From: CAZXVW01 sp964644025
Lineage (GTDB): Bacteria; Acidobacteriota; Terriglobia; Bryobacterales; Bryobacteraceae
Length of the DNA: 6,365 nt
Reading direction: 5' to 3'
NCBI GenBank assembly: GCA_964644025.1
Contig: CAZXVW010000221.1
Location: forward strand, 1 to 6,365
Made by a program: the position numbers and the translations under genes
In this document: positions 1-5,650 of the stretch, piece by piece
Layout: each line of letters starts with the position of its first letter
Position numbering within the stretch: position 1 is the first letter of the stretch
The notes under the pieces: model-generated
Seen by the model: the letters and a program-made list of their open reading frames with translations, nothing else
The model's database searches: none
Told to the model about the DNA's origin: nothing

Positions 1-490
1 TTTCCAGGTAATCCTCCTTGAGAACCCCCATCTGGTTGCCGATCTCCCACTGGTCCTTGGCAACCGTAGCCACGCCCTCCGGCATCACTCCCACGTGGAC
101 AAGCAGACCCCGGGCCATGCGGTTGAAGGTGGCCATGTCCACGCCCATGGGGCAATTGAGCGAGCAGCGGCGGCAGTTGGTGCACTTGCCGAAGACAATA
201 TCCTTCAGCTCTTCCAGCTCCTCGTCGGTATAGACGCTCCGGGCCCCCACCCACCACGGGATGGCCCGGCCGGTCCAGTCAACGTGGGCCTTGAAGAGCT
301 TGCGGATCTTGTCCGCTTTGTAAGCGGGCGCGTAAGTCGGGTCCCCGGGATTGGTCAGGACGTAGTGGCATTGGTCCGTGCACAGGCCGCAATGAACGCA
401 GGCGGCCAGCGACAACATGATCTGGCGGTTTGTCTTCTGCTGCAGTCTGTCGACCAGTGCTTGCGCTTTCCAGGATCTTTGCTTAACCAT
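1..490 (-). CDS. HdrD/DsrK-like (Fe-S)-binding redox subunit, N-terminal part
   Basis: This gene is cut by the left window edge; its first 163 codons are visible, with no stop. Two four-cysteine 4Fe-4S motifs can be read: C31-x2-C34-x2-C37-x3-C41, followed by His rather than the usual Pro, and C103-x2-C106-x2-C109-x3-C113-Pro. About 60 residues separate them, including a Trp-rich stretch (DWTGRAIPWW). In HdrD, DsrK, HmeD and TmcB such a paired ferredoxin-like domain precedes CCG domains that hold the catalytic cluster; that part would lie outside the window. The ATG is chosen because AAGGGA lies about 9 nt upstream and the protein begins MVKQRSWKAQ. It follows the cytochrome b subunit after 29 nt, as in dsrMK- or hmeCD-type pairs, so the likely role is the cytoplasmic electron-transfer partner of that membrane subunit. 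The general family is confident. The physiological partner (DsrC trisulfide, heterodisulfide or other) cannot be decided. Confidence 0.85.
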   Translation of the reverse strand, partial: MVKQRSWKAQALVDRLQQKTNRQIMLSLAACVHCGLCTDQCHYVLTNPGDPTYAPAYKADKIRKLFKAHVDWTGRAIPWWVGARSVYTDEELEELKDIVFGKCTNCRRCSLNCPMGVDMATFNRMARGLLVHVGVMPEGVATVAKDQWEIGNQMGVLKEDYLE

Positions 491-519
491 TTTTGAATTC
501 CCTTAAAAGGTCCGCCCGG

Positions 520-1215
520 TCAGACGTGCGGCGCCGCGGCCGATCTCACCACCGGGTAGACGCCGCGGTGGCCGAGCGTCCGGCCCAGGTAGTAGCGGGC
601 GAACGGGTAATAGATGTAATGCGATATCTTGCTGAACGGCACGTAAACCAGAAAGAAGGCGGTCAGGAAGAAGTAGGCCAGCAGAACCGCTTCCCCACCC
701 GCGCGGTTGTTGGGCGCGGCCAGAAAACTGAAGCCGAGCCAGACGATCAGCAGGGACAGCGAGAAATAATCGTCCGGCGTACTGATGGCCCGGACGTAAG
801 GATTCACAAGACGGCGGACCAGCCGCATGAGGCCCACCAGCAAGCCCGCCGCAAAGATGGCCTGCAAAGCCATGATCGCCCCGCGGCCGGCGATCAGTTG
901 TGGCGCGTAGGGGATCAGAAACGACATGGCAATCGAGGCGGCCACCGCGATGTGGAAAATGACGAACTGCGCATAGAGCAACGGGTGCCGCCGGGTGCTG
1001 GCCATGGCCCACGGCATCCCGATGTTCAACAGCGACCAGCGTGCCCCCCGAGGGCCACTGGTGTCGGGCGGGCCCGTACCCTGCTGGCGTTCCTTGCTCG
1101 CCGGGAATTTCAGAATCCAGCGAATCTTGATCGCGTAAACGATCGCCATAAACGACAGCGCGAAAATCTGCAGCGCGTCTTCGGCGAATTGAAGCAGTGA
1201 GCTGGTCTCGTGCAT
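520..1215 (-). CDS. NarI/DsrM-like cytochrome b membrane subunit
   Basis: A 231-residue integral membrane protein starting MHETSSLLQF. Hydrophobic segments lie near residues 14-34, 80-103, 112-132, 150-166 and 176-194, giving about five membrane spans. Four histidines suit two b-type hemes: H77 and H88 (11 apart) before and in the second span, and H199 and H216 (17 apart) after the last. These spacings resemble the heme-ligand pairs of NarI, the nitrate reductase gamma subunit, and its relatives DsrM and HmeC. Such subunits exchange electrons between menaquinone and a cytoplasmic Fe-S partner, here the next gene. The start is set by a GGAGGA motif 6 nt upstream; the frame stays open further upstream, but that stretch runs inside the macro-domain gene and shows no membrane-protein character. 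The soluble loop at 38-75 is rich in Pro, Gly and Arg. The family assignment is good; which complex it belongs to is inference. Confidence 0.85.
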   Translation of the reverse strand: MHETSSLLQFAEDALQIFALSFMAIVYAIKIRWILKFPASKERQQGTGPPDTSGPRGARWSLLNIGMPWAMASTRRHPLLYAQFVIFHIAVAASIAMSFLIPYAPQLIAGRGAIMALQAIFAAGLLVGLMRLVRRLVNPYVRAISTPDDYFSLSLLIVWLGFSFLAAPNNRAGGEAVLLAYFFLTAFFLVYVPFSKISHYIYYPFARYYLGRTLGHRGVYPVVRSAAAPHV

Positions 1216-1222
1216 AGCGTTC

Positions 1223-1792
1223 TTACATTCCTCCCTGGCTGAGCGCCGCGACCCTGTCCTTAAACGGGCCGAACTCGTGCGCGTCGGCCACGCAAATGAT
1301 GATTTCCCGCAGCGATGTTTGACCGCGCGCAACAAAACCGGTGATCTCCTCCACCATGGCCCGGGCGCAGAGGTCCGCCGGCACGCCGTAGAAGCCGTAG
1401 CCCAGGGGCGGCAAAGCCAAGCTTGCAAGGCCCTTCTCATCGGCGAGCCGGAGCGCGGAACGCAGGCATCGCCGCAGCTTTCCCTCCAGGTCCGGTTCGT
1501 GGAACTTGGGCCCGCAGGCATGGATGATGTGCCGCGCGTTGAGCTGGCCGGCGCCGGTGATGACGGCTTCGCCCATCTCCACGGAGCCGATCTCCTCAAG
1601 CTCCTTCTTGACGGAGGCGCCACCGCGCTGCTGGATGGCCGTTCCGTAGCCGGAGCCGAGTTCCAGGTCCCGGCGAGCGTAGAACACAAACGCGTCCACC
1701 GGCAGGGCGGTGAGGTCGTCCTTGATGACTCTAATGATCGTATTACTCAGCTTTTTTTCGACAGGTTGAATCTGGATCAGCGCGGGCGCCAT
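1223..1792 (-). CDS. Divergent macro-domain protein (ADP-ribose-binding fold)
   Basis: A 189-residue soluble protein that matches macro-domain (Appr-1''-p processing) landmarks in order: KDDLTALPVDAF at 24-35 (canonical GDIT..VDAIVN), a glycine-containing loop GSGYGTAIQQRGG at 46-58, GEAVITGAGQL at 74-84, HIIHACGPKF at 88-97, and the phosphate-binding loop LPPLGYGFYGVP at 127-138. D26 matches the adenine-contacting Asp of the family. The usual NAAN motif after VDA is replaced by FYAR (37-40), so the catalytic Asn of MacroD-type deacetylases is missing. Macro domains bind ADP-ribose or related nucleotides, and some remove ADP-ribose from proteins or deacetylate O-acetyl-ADP-ribose. This one may bind without hydrolysing; that is inference. 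It starts 3 nt after the Rrf2 stop, and its own last bases (GGAGGA ATG TAA) carry the ribosome binding site of the cytochrome b gene, so it is translationally embedded in a redox operon. The ligand is unknown. Confidence 0.8.
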   Translation of the reverse strand: MAPALIQIQPVEKKLSNTIIRVIKDDLTALPVDAFVFYARRDLELGSGYGTAIQQRGGASVKKELEEIGSVEMGEAVITGAGQLNARHIIHACGPKFHEPDLEGKLRRCLRSALRLADEKGLASLALPPLGYGFYGVPADLCARAMVEEITGFVARGQTSLREIIICVADAHEFGPFKDRVAALSQGGM

Positions 1793-1795
1793 GGC

Positions 1796-2257
1796 TTAGG
1801 CTCCTCGTCTTTTCAGTCGGGGGAAACAGGCGAGCCCGTCCCGTCCTTGCGGCTCGCCCTGGGCAATGAGGTCCTCCAGGGTATACTTGCTGAGGATGCC
1901 GATAATGGAATTGTTAATATCCCGCCATACGGCCACCGTTTCGCAATCGTCCATGCGATCGCAGGATTGGGGATCGAGAACGCAGTCGATGATACCGACC
2001 GGGCCGTCAACGGCCTCGATCACGTCCAGGAGCTTGATCTCCGCGGCCGACCGGGCCAGCACGTAGCCGCCCTTGTTGCCCCAAACGCTCCGCAGCAGGG
2101 AAGCGGTGCGGAGCGGCGTCGCCAACTGGGACAGGTACAGGCGGGAAAGGCCCTGGCGCCGGGCCACATCTTTCAAAGGCACCGGAGCTTCGAGGCCGTT
2201 TTTCGCGATGTCCGCCATCATGCGGATGGCGTAGCGAACCCTGGTATTGATTTTCAT
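1796..2257 (-). CDS. Rrf2-family (IscR-like) transcriptional regulator
   Basis: A 153-residue protein that aligns along its length with IscR and other Rrf2 regulators: an N-terminal winged helix (MKINTRVRYAIRMMADIA, then PVPLKDVARRQGLSRLYLSQL at 26-45 with the recognition helix), a wing (GNKGGYVLAR, 60-69), and a dimerisation helix (residues 108-131, containing VWRDIN). Between them are three cysteines, C92, C99 and C105, in the place of IscR C92, C98 and C104, which hold a [2Fe-2S] cluster. IscR's fourth ligand, His107, appears to be replaced by V108, so cluster ligation may differ. A fourth cysteine, C144, sits in the tail. As first gene of the operon it probably autoregulates and responds to Fe-S, redox, NO or sulfur status; the signal is not shown by the sequence. 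The ATG has no clear Shine-Dalgarno sequence, and an AT-rich promoter-like region lies 40-70 nt upstream. Confidence 0.9.
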   Translation of the reverse strand: MKINTRVRYAIRMMADIAKNGLEAPVPLKDVARRQGLSRLYLSQLATPLRTASLLRSVWGNKGGYVLARSAAEIKLLDVIEAVDGPVGIIDCVLDPQSCDRMDDCETVAVWRDINNSIIGILSKYTLEDLIAQGEPQGRDGLACFPRLKRRGA

Positions 2258-2299
2258 GATGATGAAGGACCGACTTCACCAAATCGATCCTCTCGCTCA

Positions 2300-2333
2300 T
2301 TCTTATTATAGATACTATTCGCAAGTCAAGGAC
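2300..2333 (-). promoter_or_regulatory. Probable promoter/operator of the rrf2 operon
   Basis: This is an AT-rich island in GC-rich DNA directly upstream of rrf2. On the minus strand it contains a perfect TATAAT (2305-2310) and a TTGACT (2324-2329). The gap between them is only 13 nt, too short for an ordinary sigma-70 pair. Either the true -10 is shifted (TAATAA at 2303-2308 gives 15 nt) or TTGACT is part of an operator. An inverted repeat, ATAG-n3-CTAT (2308-2318), overlaps the -10 and could be a binding site for the Rrf2 protein itself. Transcription from here would give a leader of about 40 nt. Confidence 0.5.
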
Positions 2334-2518
2334 GCCGGCGCCGGAATCGGGCGCGCTGATGCTCCCTCCGCGTACCGCGGCCGAGAAACGCGGGCACCGA
2401 CGGAGGGTGGCGGCCAGTAGCTCACGAGAGCCGGCCGGGAGGCGGGCAATTCCCGCGCCGCCCAGTGGCGCCGGCGGCAACGGCAGGCGTCTGGCCCAGG
2501 CCGGAAAGGAGCAGACGG
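2334..2518. other. GC-rich gap between sat and the rrf2 promoter
   Basis: No convincing gene is seen here. The stretch is very GC-rich and contains an inverted repeat CCCTCCG (2364-2370) / CGGAGGG (2401-2407), with a smaller CCGCG/CGCGG pair nested inside, and a short GCGGG-CAATT-CCCGC dyad further right. These could fold in a read-through transcript from sat. In such GC-rich DNA short dyads also arise by chance, so no function is claimed. Confidence 0.4.
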
Positions 2519-2548
2519 GCCAGGACCGGCCCGGGAGCCGGTCCTGGC
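2519..2548 (-). terminator. Strong stem-loop downstream of sat
   Basis: GCCAGGACCGGC (2519-2530) pairs without mismatch with GCCGGTCCTGGC (2537-2548), giving a 12-bp GC-rich stem with a 6-nt loop. It begins 19 nt past the sat stop codon in the direction of transcription. The transcript after the hairpin (CCGTCTGCTCCTTTCC) is pyrimidine-rich but lacks a clean U-run. It may be a terminator that is not of the classical U-tract type, or a 3'-end stabilising hairpin that limits but does not block read-through into rrf2. Confidence 0.6.
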
Positions 2549-2567
2549 ACAACAGCCGCGGCCGAGG

Positions 2568-3842
2568 CTACTTCTTATCTTGGACCTCGCCGGTAGCGGC
2601 GCCGTGGAGCTTGATCTCCACTTTCTCCTTGAGCCCGGCGTAGTATTCCTGCAGGATGGCAATGACCTCGGGCTTGGAGAACTCCTTGGGCACGGGCTTG
2701 CCCTCGCTGAGCATCTTCCGGAGCATGGTGCCGGAGAGCAGCAGGCGCGCGCCGCCGCCCTTGTAGTTGCCGTTCTCGTCGATCTCGGCCTTGCCTTCGT
2801 GCGGGCAGGTCTTCATGGAAGCCATCGAGCCGCACTTGTAGCAGTAGAAGGTCCAGTCCATGCAGAGAGGCTGGAGCCGCAACGCGCCCGAGGGGATCTC
2901 GTGGAAGATCTTGTGGGCATCGAACGGGCCGTAGTAATCACCCACGCCGGCGTGATCGCGGCCGACGATCAAGTGCGAGCAGCCGTAGTTCTGGCGGAAA
3001 ACGGCATGCAAGAGCGCCTCGCGGGGGCCGGCGTAACGCATTTCCATCGGGTAGCCACCCTGGACGACGCGCTCCTTGCGGAAGTAGTTGTTGACCAGCG
3101 CGTCGATGGCTTTCACGCGGACCTCGGCGGGGATATCACCCGGCTTCAGTTTGCCGACGAGCTGGTGGATGTAGACGCCGTCGCAGACCTCGATGGCGAT
3201 CCAGGCCAGGTAGGCGTGGGAGTTGTGCATCGGGTTGCGGAGCTGGAGGGCCGCCACCGTGCTCCAGCCGCGCTCGGTGAAGATCTTACGGGCGTCAGCC
3301 GGGCGCTGGTAGATGGCCGAGAACATCTCCGGGTAGTAGGACTCCGAGAGAACCTTTACCGGACCGGCGAGGTTCACGGGTGCCTGGGCCATGACTTTCT
3401 TTACGCCCGGGTGTTCGGTGTCAGCGGTCTTGAAGACCTGCTTGCACTCGTGCTCCTTGTCGATGGAGTACTTCTCCTGGACCGTCATCGTGCCCATGAT
3501 GGATTCGGTCTCGGTGTCCCAGAGCGCGACCTCCTCGCCGATGGCGATGGAGCCGGCCAGGTCCTCGGAGGCCGAAAGGGTGATGGGGATTGGCCAGAAG
3601 AGGCCGTCCTTGCTGGGCATCGTGAACTCGTCACAGACGCCCTGCCAGTCGTCCTTTCCCATAAACCCGTCCAGCGGGGTGAAGGCGCCGATACCCATCA
3701 TGATCAGGTCGCTGGTTTCGCGGGTGGTCATGGGGACTTTTTTCAGCCCTTCGGCTTTTTTCAACTCTTCCGCTTTCGCCTCTCCTTCGAGGAGAAGCGG
3801 TTTCAGTGTGTCACTCCCATGCGGGGGCACCAGTTTACTCAT
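2568..3842 (-). CDS. sat: Sulfate adenylyltransferase (ATP sulfurylase), dissimilatory type
   Basis: A complete 424-residue cytoplasmic enzyme that makes adenosine 5'-phosphosulfate and pyrophosphate from ATP and sulfate, the activating step of sulfate respiration. The N-terminus MSKLVPPHG and the overall length match the single-domain Sat of sulfate-reducing bacteria. Visible motifs are QLRNPMHNSH at 200-209 (the Q-x-R-N-P-x-H-x-x-H nucleotide-binding motif), GRDHAG at 294-299, and the zinc site C334-x2-C337 with C346-P-H348. SGTMLRKMLSEGKPVP (370-385) is the conserved C-terminal active-site segment. No APS-kinase domain is attached, which suits a dissimilatory rather than PAPS-forming role. 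An AGGAGG ribosome binding site lies 7 nt before the ATG. It has its own 404-bp upstream gap and a strong hairpin downstream, so it is probably transcribed as a single gene. No aprAB or qmo genes lie within the window. Confidence 0.97.
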   Translation of the reverse strand: MSKLVPPHGSDTLKPLLLEGEAKAEELKKAEGLKKVPMTTRETSDLIMMGIGAFTPLDGFMGKDDWQGVCDEFTMPSKDGLFWPIPITLSASEDLAGSIAIGEEVALWDTETESIMGTMTVQEKYSIDKEHECKQVFKTADTEHPGVKKVMAQAPVNLAGPVKVLSESYYPEMFSAIYQRPADARKIFTERGWSTVAALQLRNPMHNSHAYLAWIAIEVCDGVYIHQLVGKLKPGDIPAEVRVKAIDALVNNYFRKERVVQGGYPMEMRYAGPREALLHAVFRQNYGCSHLIVGRDHAGVGDYYGPFDAHKIFHEIPSGALRLQPLCMDWTFYCYKCGSMASMKTCPHEGKAEIDENGNYKGGGARLLLSGTMLRKMLSEGKPVPKEFSKPEVIAILQEYYAGLKEKVEIKLHGAATGEVQDKK

Positions 3843-3873
3843 TTAGAAACCTCCTGTGTTCTGGTGTGCACAG
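3843..3873 (-). promoter_or_regulatory. sat ribosome binding site with adjoining hairpin
   Basis: The minus strand shows a perfect AGGAGG (3850-3855) 7 nt before the sat ATG, the best ribosome binding site in the window. Directly upstream CTGTG (3869-3873) can pair with CACAG (3854-3858), a 5-bp stem with a 10-nt loop whose arm includes the first two bases of AGGAGG. The Shine-Dalgarno assignment is firm; any effect of the weak stem on translation is speculative. Confidence 0.75.
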
Positions 3874-4117
3874 CTTGCTCGGCCATGCAGGCCAACGGTT
3901 CGAATTGGGCGGCGAACGCTCCGCCGTGTGCAGCGGACCCGGCGCGAGTTGCGCGGCCCGGCTTCGGCCGCGATGGCGCCCGTGACAGGCGGGGGGAAAC
4001 AGACTTTAATACCCTGAGGTCCGCCACCTTTGATGATAACTCGCCGGCAGGCTGTTGGGAAGCGGTTGTTGCCGTGAATTAACGAATGCTGAGAGCCCGA
4101 GGGGACGGCGGATTGCA
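3874..4117. other. Upstream region of sat with GC-rich dyads
   Basis: No gene is supported here. The clearest dyad is CGCGGCC (3952-3958) / GGCCGCG (3966-3972), a perfect 7-bp stem with a 7-nt loop. A short AT-richer stretch, TATTAAAGT on the minus strand near 4003-4011, could be a -10 region for sat, giving a leader of roughly 150 nt, but no good -35 accompanies it. The sat promoter is therefore not located with confidence. Confidence 0.4.
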
Positions 4118-4140
4118 CGCCAAGGCGCCAAGGCGCAAAG
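4118..4140. repeat. Short CGCCAAGG direct repeat
   Basis: Two perfect head-to-tail copies of CGCCAAGG (4118-4125, 4126-4133) are followed by a degenerate third copy, CGCAAAG. It lies in the non-coding gap between the amidotransferase gene and sat, 21 nt from a second, 7-bp tandem repeat. The unit is too short and too few to be a CRISPR. Confidence 0.7.
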
Positions 4141-4161
4141 CAGGTAGATGTAGATTCTTTA

Positions 4162-4217
4162 TGGTCGCTGGTCGCTGGTCCCTGGTCGCTGGTCGGTAAT
4201 CGGTGGTCCGTGGTTAG
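4162..4217. repeat. Heptanucleotide tandem repeat, about 8 units
   Basis: A period of 7 bp holds for eight consecutive units: TGGTCGC, TGGTCGC, TGGTCCC, TGGTCGC, TGGTCGG, TAATCGG, TGGTCCG, TGGTTAG. The first five are nearly identical and the array decays towards the right. It begins about 30 nt beyond the stop codon of the amidotransferase gene in its direction of transcription and is entirely non-coding. Such arrays can vary in copy number by slippage; no role can be read from the sequence. Confidence 0.85.
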
Positions 4218-4246
4218 TGTCGCACCGGGTTGGAGGTCGCGATGGG

Positions 4247-5650
4247 TCAGCACTTGCTCCCGTGACGGCGGCAGGCGCGGGCGGCGGCGATCAGGCCGCG
4301 CGCCCACTTCGGAGTCGCCAGGGCGTGAAGGTGCGTGTAGCTCGCCCAGACGTTGTTCACCACGACGCCGTCGCGGCCGGCGCAGCAGCCGGTGCCGCGC
4401 TCGACCGCGCAGGCGGTGGGCGGCGGATCATCTTCGAGGATCACCCGCGAGTAATGGAACTCGTGCCCCCGGAGGGTGGTTCCCAGGGGAAAGAACGGGT
4501 TGGCGTGGTCGACTTTCAAATTCGCGTAGCCGTGCCCCTGGGGCCGGCGGCGGACCTCGACTTGAAACGGGAGCACCCCGGCCATGGGATAACGGCGGCC
4601 CTTCCACAATATGGCGCGCGAAAGCAGCATGAGACCGCCGCATTCGGCGTAGATGGGCAAGCCGGCGGCGGCCCGGTCACGGAGCGAGCCGAGAAACTCC
4701 GGATTCCCGGCAAGGGCGGCGCCGTGAGTTTCCGGGAAGCCGCCGCCGATGTAGAGGGCGTCGAGCGAGTCCGGAACAGACGCGGCCGAAAGCGCCGAGA
4801 TCGGGACCAGGGCCGCTCCAGCCGATTCGAGAGCTTCAAGGTTTTCCGGGTAGTAAAAGGTGAAAGCTGAATCAGAAAGATAGCCGATGCGGAGACCGGC
4901 GGCGTCTTCCCCGGAGGGGCCCAGCGGCGCGGCGCCGGCCAAAGCAGGCGCCCCGCGGGCGATCTCGAGCAGACGATCAAGCTCCAGCCGGTTACGGACC
5001 AGTTCGAGAAGGTTGTGCCGCACTTCGGCGATGCGCGGGTGCTCGGCGGGGGTCACCAGACCCAGGTGACGGCCGGGGAGCAGCTTCTCGCCTTCGGCGG
5101 CGGGCAGGACGCCGAGAACCGGAACGCCGCAACTTGATTCGATCGCTCCGGTGACGATGCGTTGCTGCCGCGCCGTGGCCACACGGTTCAGGATGACGCC
5201 GGCAATCTGGACTTCCGGGTCCAGCTTCTGGCATCCCAGCACCAGGGCGGCGGCGGTGCGGGTGACCTTGGCGGTTGTCAGGACCAGAACGACGGGAGCC
5301 CGCAGGGCCTTGGCCAGCGCGGCGGTGCTGTGCGTGCCGGCGGCATCGGCGCCATCGTACAGGCCCCGGTTGCCTTCGATCACGTTCAGGCCGCTGGAGA
5401 CGGCGTGGCGCGCGAAGGATCCGACAGGTTTGCCGAATCCCATCAGGTAGGTGTCCAGGTTCCGGGCCGGGCGGCCGGAGGCCCAGCGCAGCCAGGCGGC
5501 GTCGATGTAGTCGGGTCCCTTCTTGAAGGCGCGCACGGGCAGGCCGCGCTCCCGCGCCAGCAGGAGCAGGCCGAGTGAAACGAGCGTCTTGCCGGAGTCG
5601 CCGGCCAAGCCGGCCACCACGAGACGGGGCGGTGCGACAGATTGGTTCAC
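4247..5650 (-). CDS. cbiA: CbiA/CobB-family a,c-diamide synthase, possible DsrN siroheme amidase
   Basis: A 467-residue ATP- and glutamine-dependent amidotransferase with the usual two-domain layout. The N-terminal synthetase domain has a P-loop GLAGDSGKT at 14-22, FKKGPDYID at 42-50 and EGNRGLYDG at 92-100. The C-terminal class-I-like glutaminase domain has the nucleophile C337 in AECGGLM, then GHEFHYS at 395-401 and a terminal YTHLHA (438-443) carrying the partner histidine. CbiA amidates the a and c side chains of cobyrinate in cobamide synthesis. The homologue DsrN, found in dsr operons, is thought to amidate siroheme for sulfite reductase. No other cobalamin gene is visible and sat lies next downstream, which favours the DsrN role, but the motifs alone cannot separate the two. 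The GTG start overlaps the preceding TGA by 4 nt (GTGA), and the next in-frame Met is residue 70, so GTG is the supported start. Confidence 0.92.
   Translation of the reverse strand: MNQSVAPPRLVVAGLAGDSGKTLVSLGLLLLARERGLPVRAFKKGPDYIDAAWLRWASGRPARNLDTYLMGFGKPVGSFARHAVSSGLNVIEGNRGLYDGADAAGTHSTAALAKALRAPVVLVLTTAKVTRTAAALVLGCQKLDPEVQIAGVILNRVATARQQRIVTGAIESSCGVPVLGVLPAAEGEKLLPGRHLGLVTPAEHPRIAEVRHNLLELVRNRLELDRLLEIARGAPALAGAAPLGPSGEDAAGLRIGYLSDSAFTFYYPENLEALESAGAALVPISALSAASVPDSLDALYIGGGFPETHGAALAGNPEFLGSLRDRAAAGLPIYAECGGLMLLSRAILWKGRRYPMAGVLPFQVEVRRRPQGHGYANLKVDHANPFFPLGTTLRGHEFHYSRVILEDDPPPTACAVERGTGCCAGRDGVVVNNVWASYTHLHALATPKWARGLIAAARACRRHGSKC

Noticed and set aside
95..496. A 133-codon plus-strand open frame at the left end
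   Set aside because: Antisense to the Fe-S subunit, whose eight motif cysteines are on the minus strand.
493..1200. A 235-codon plus-strand open frame opposite the cytochrome b gene
   Set aside because: Highly Arg/Gln/Asp-rich low-quality translation antisense to a clear membrane protein.
520..1689. Longer minus-strand version of the cytochrome b gene starting at 1689
   Set aside because: The extra N-terminal part overlaps the macro gene out of frame, is Ser/Arg/Pro-rich and lacks membrane character; the ATG at 1215 has a good ribosome binding site.
1277..2311. A 344-codon plus-strand open frame opposite rrf2 and the macro gene
   Set aside because: It spans two recognisable minus-strand genes and has no domain signature; explained by GC-rich codon usage.
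2580..4082. A 500-codon open frame on the plus strand opposite sat
   Set aside because: It lies antisense to a clearly conserved sat; the translation is a Val/Leu/Asp/Gly-rich mirror of GC-rich codons with no family motifs.
4118..4217. Possible CRISPR array
   Set aside because: Units of 7-8 bp are contiguous with no spacers, and no cas gene is present.
3843..4307. A 154-codon minus-strand open frame in the gap upstream of sat
   Set aside because: It runs through the tandem repeats and hairpins, overlaps the end of cbiA, and shows no recognisable protein features.
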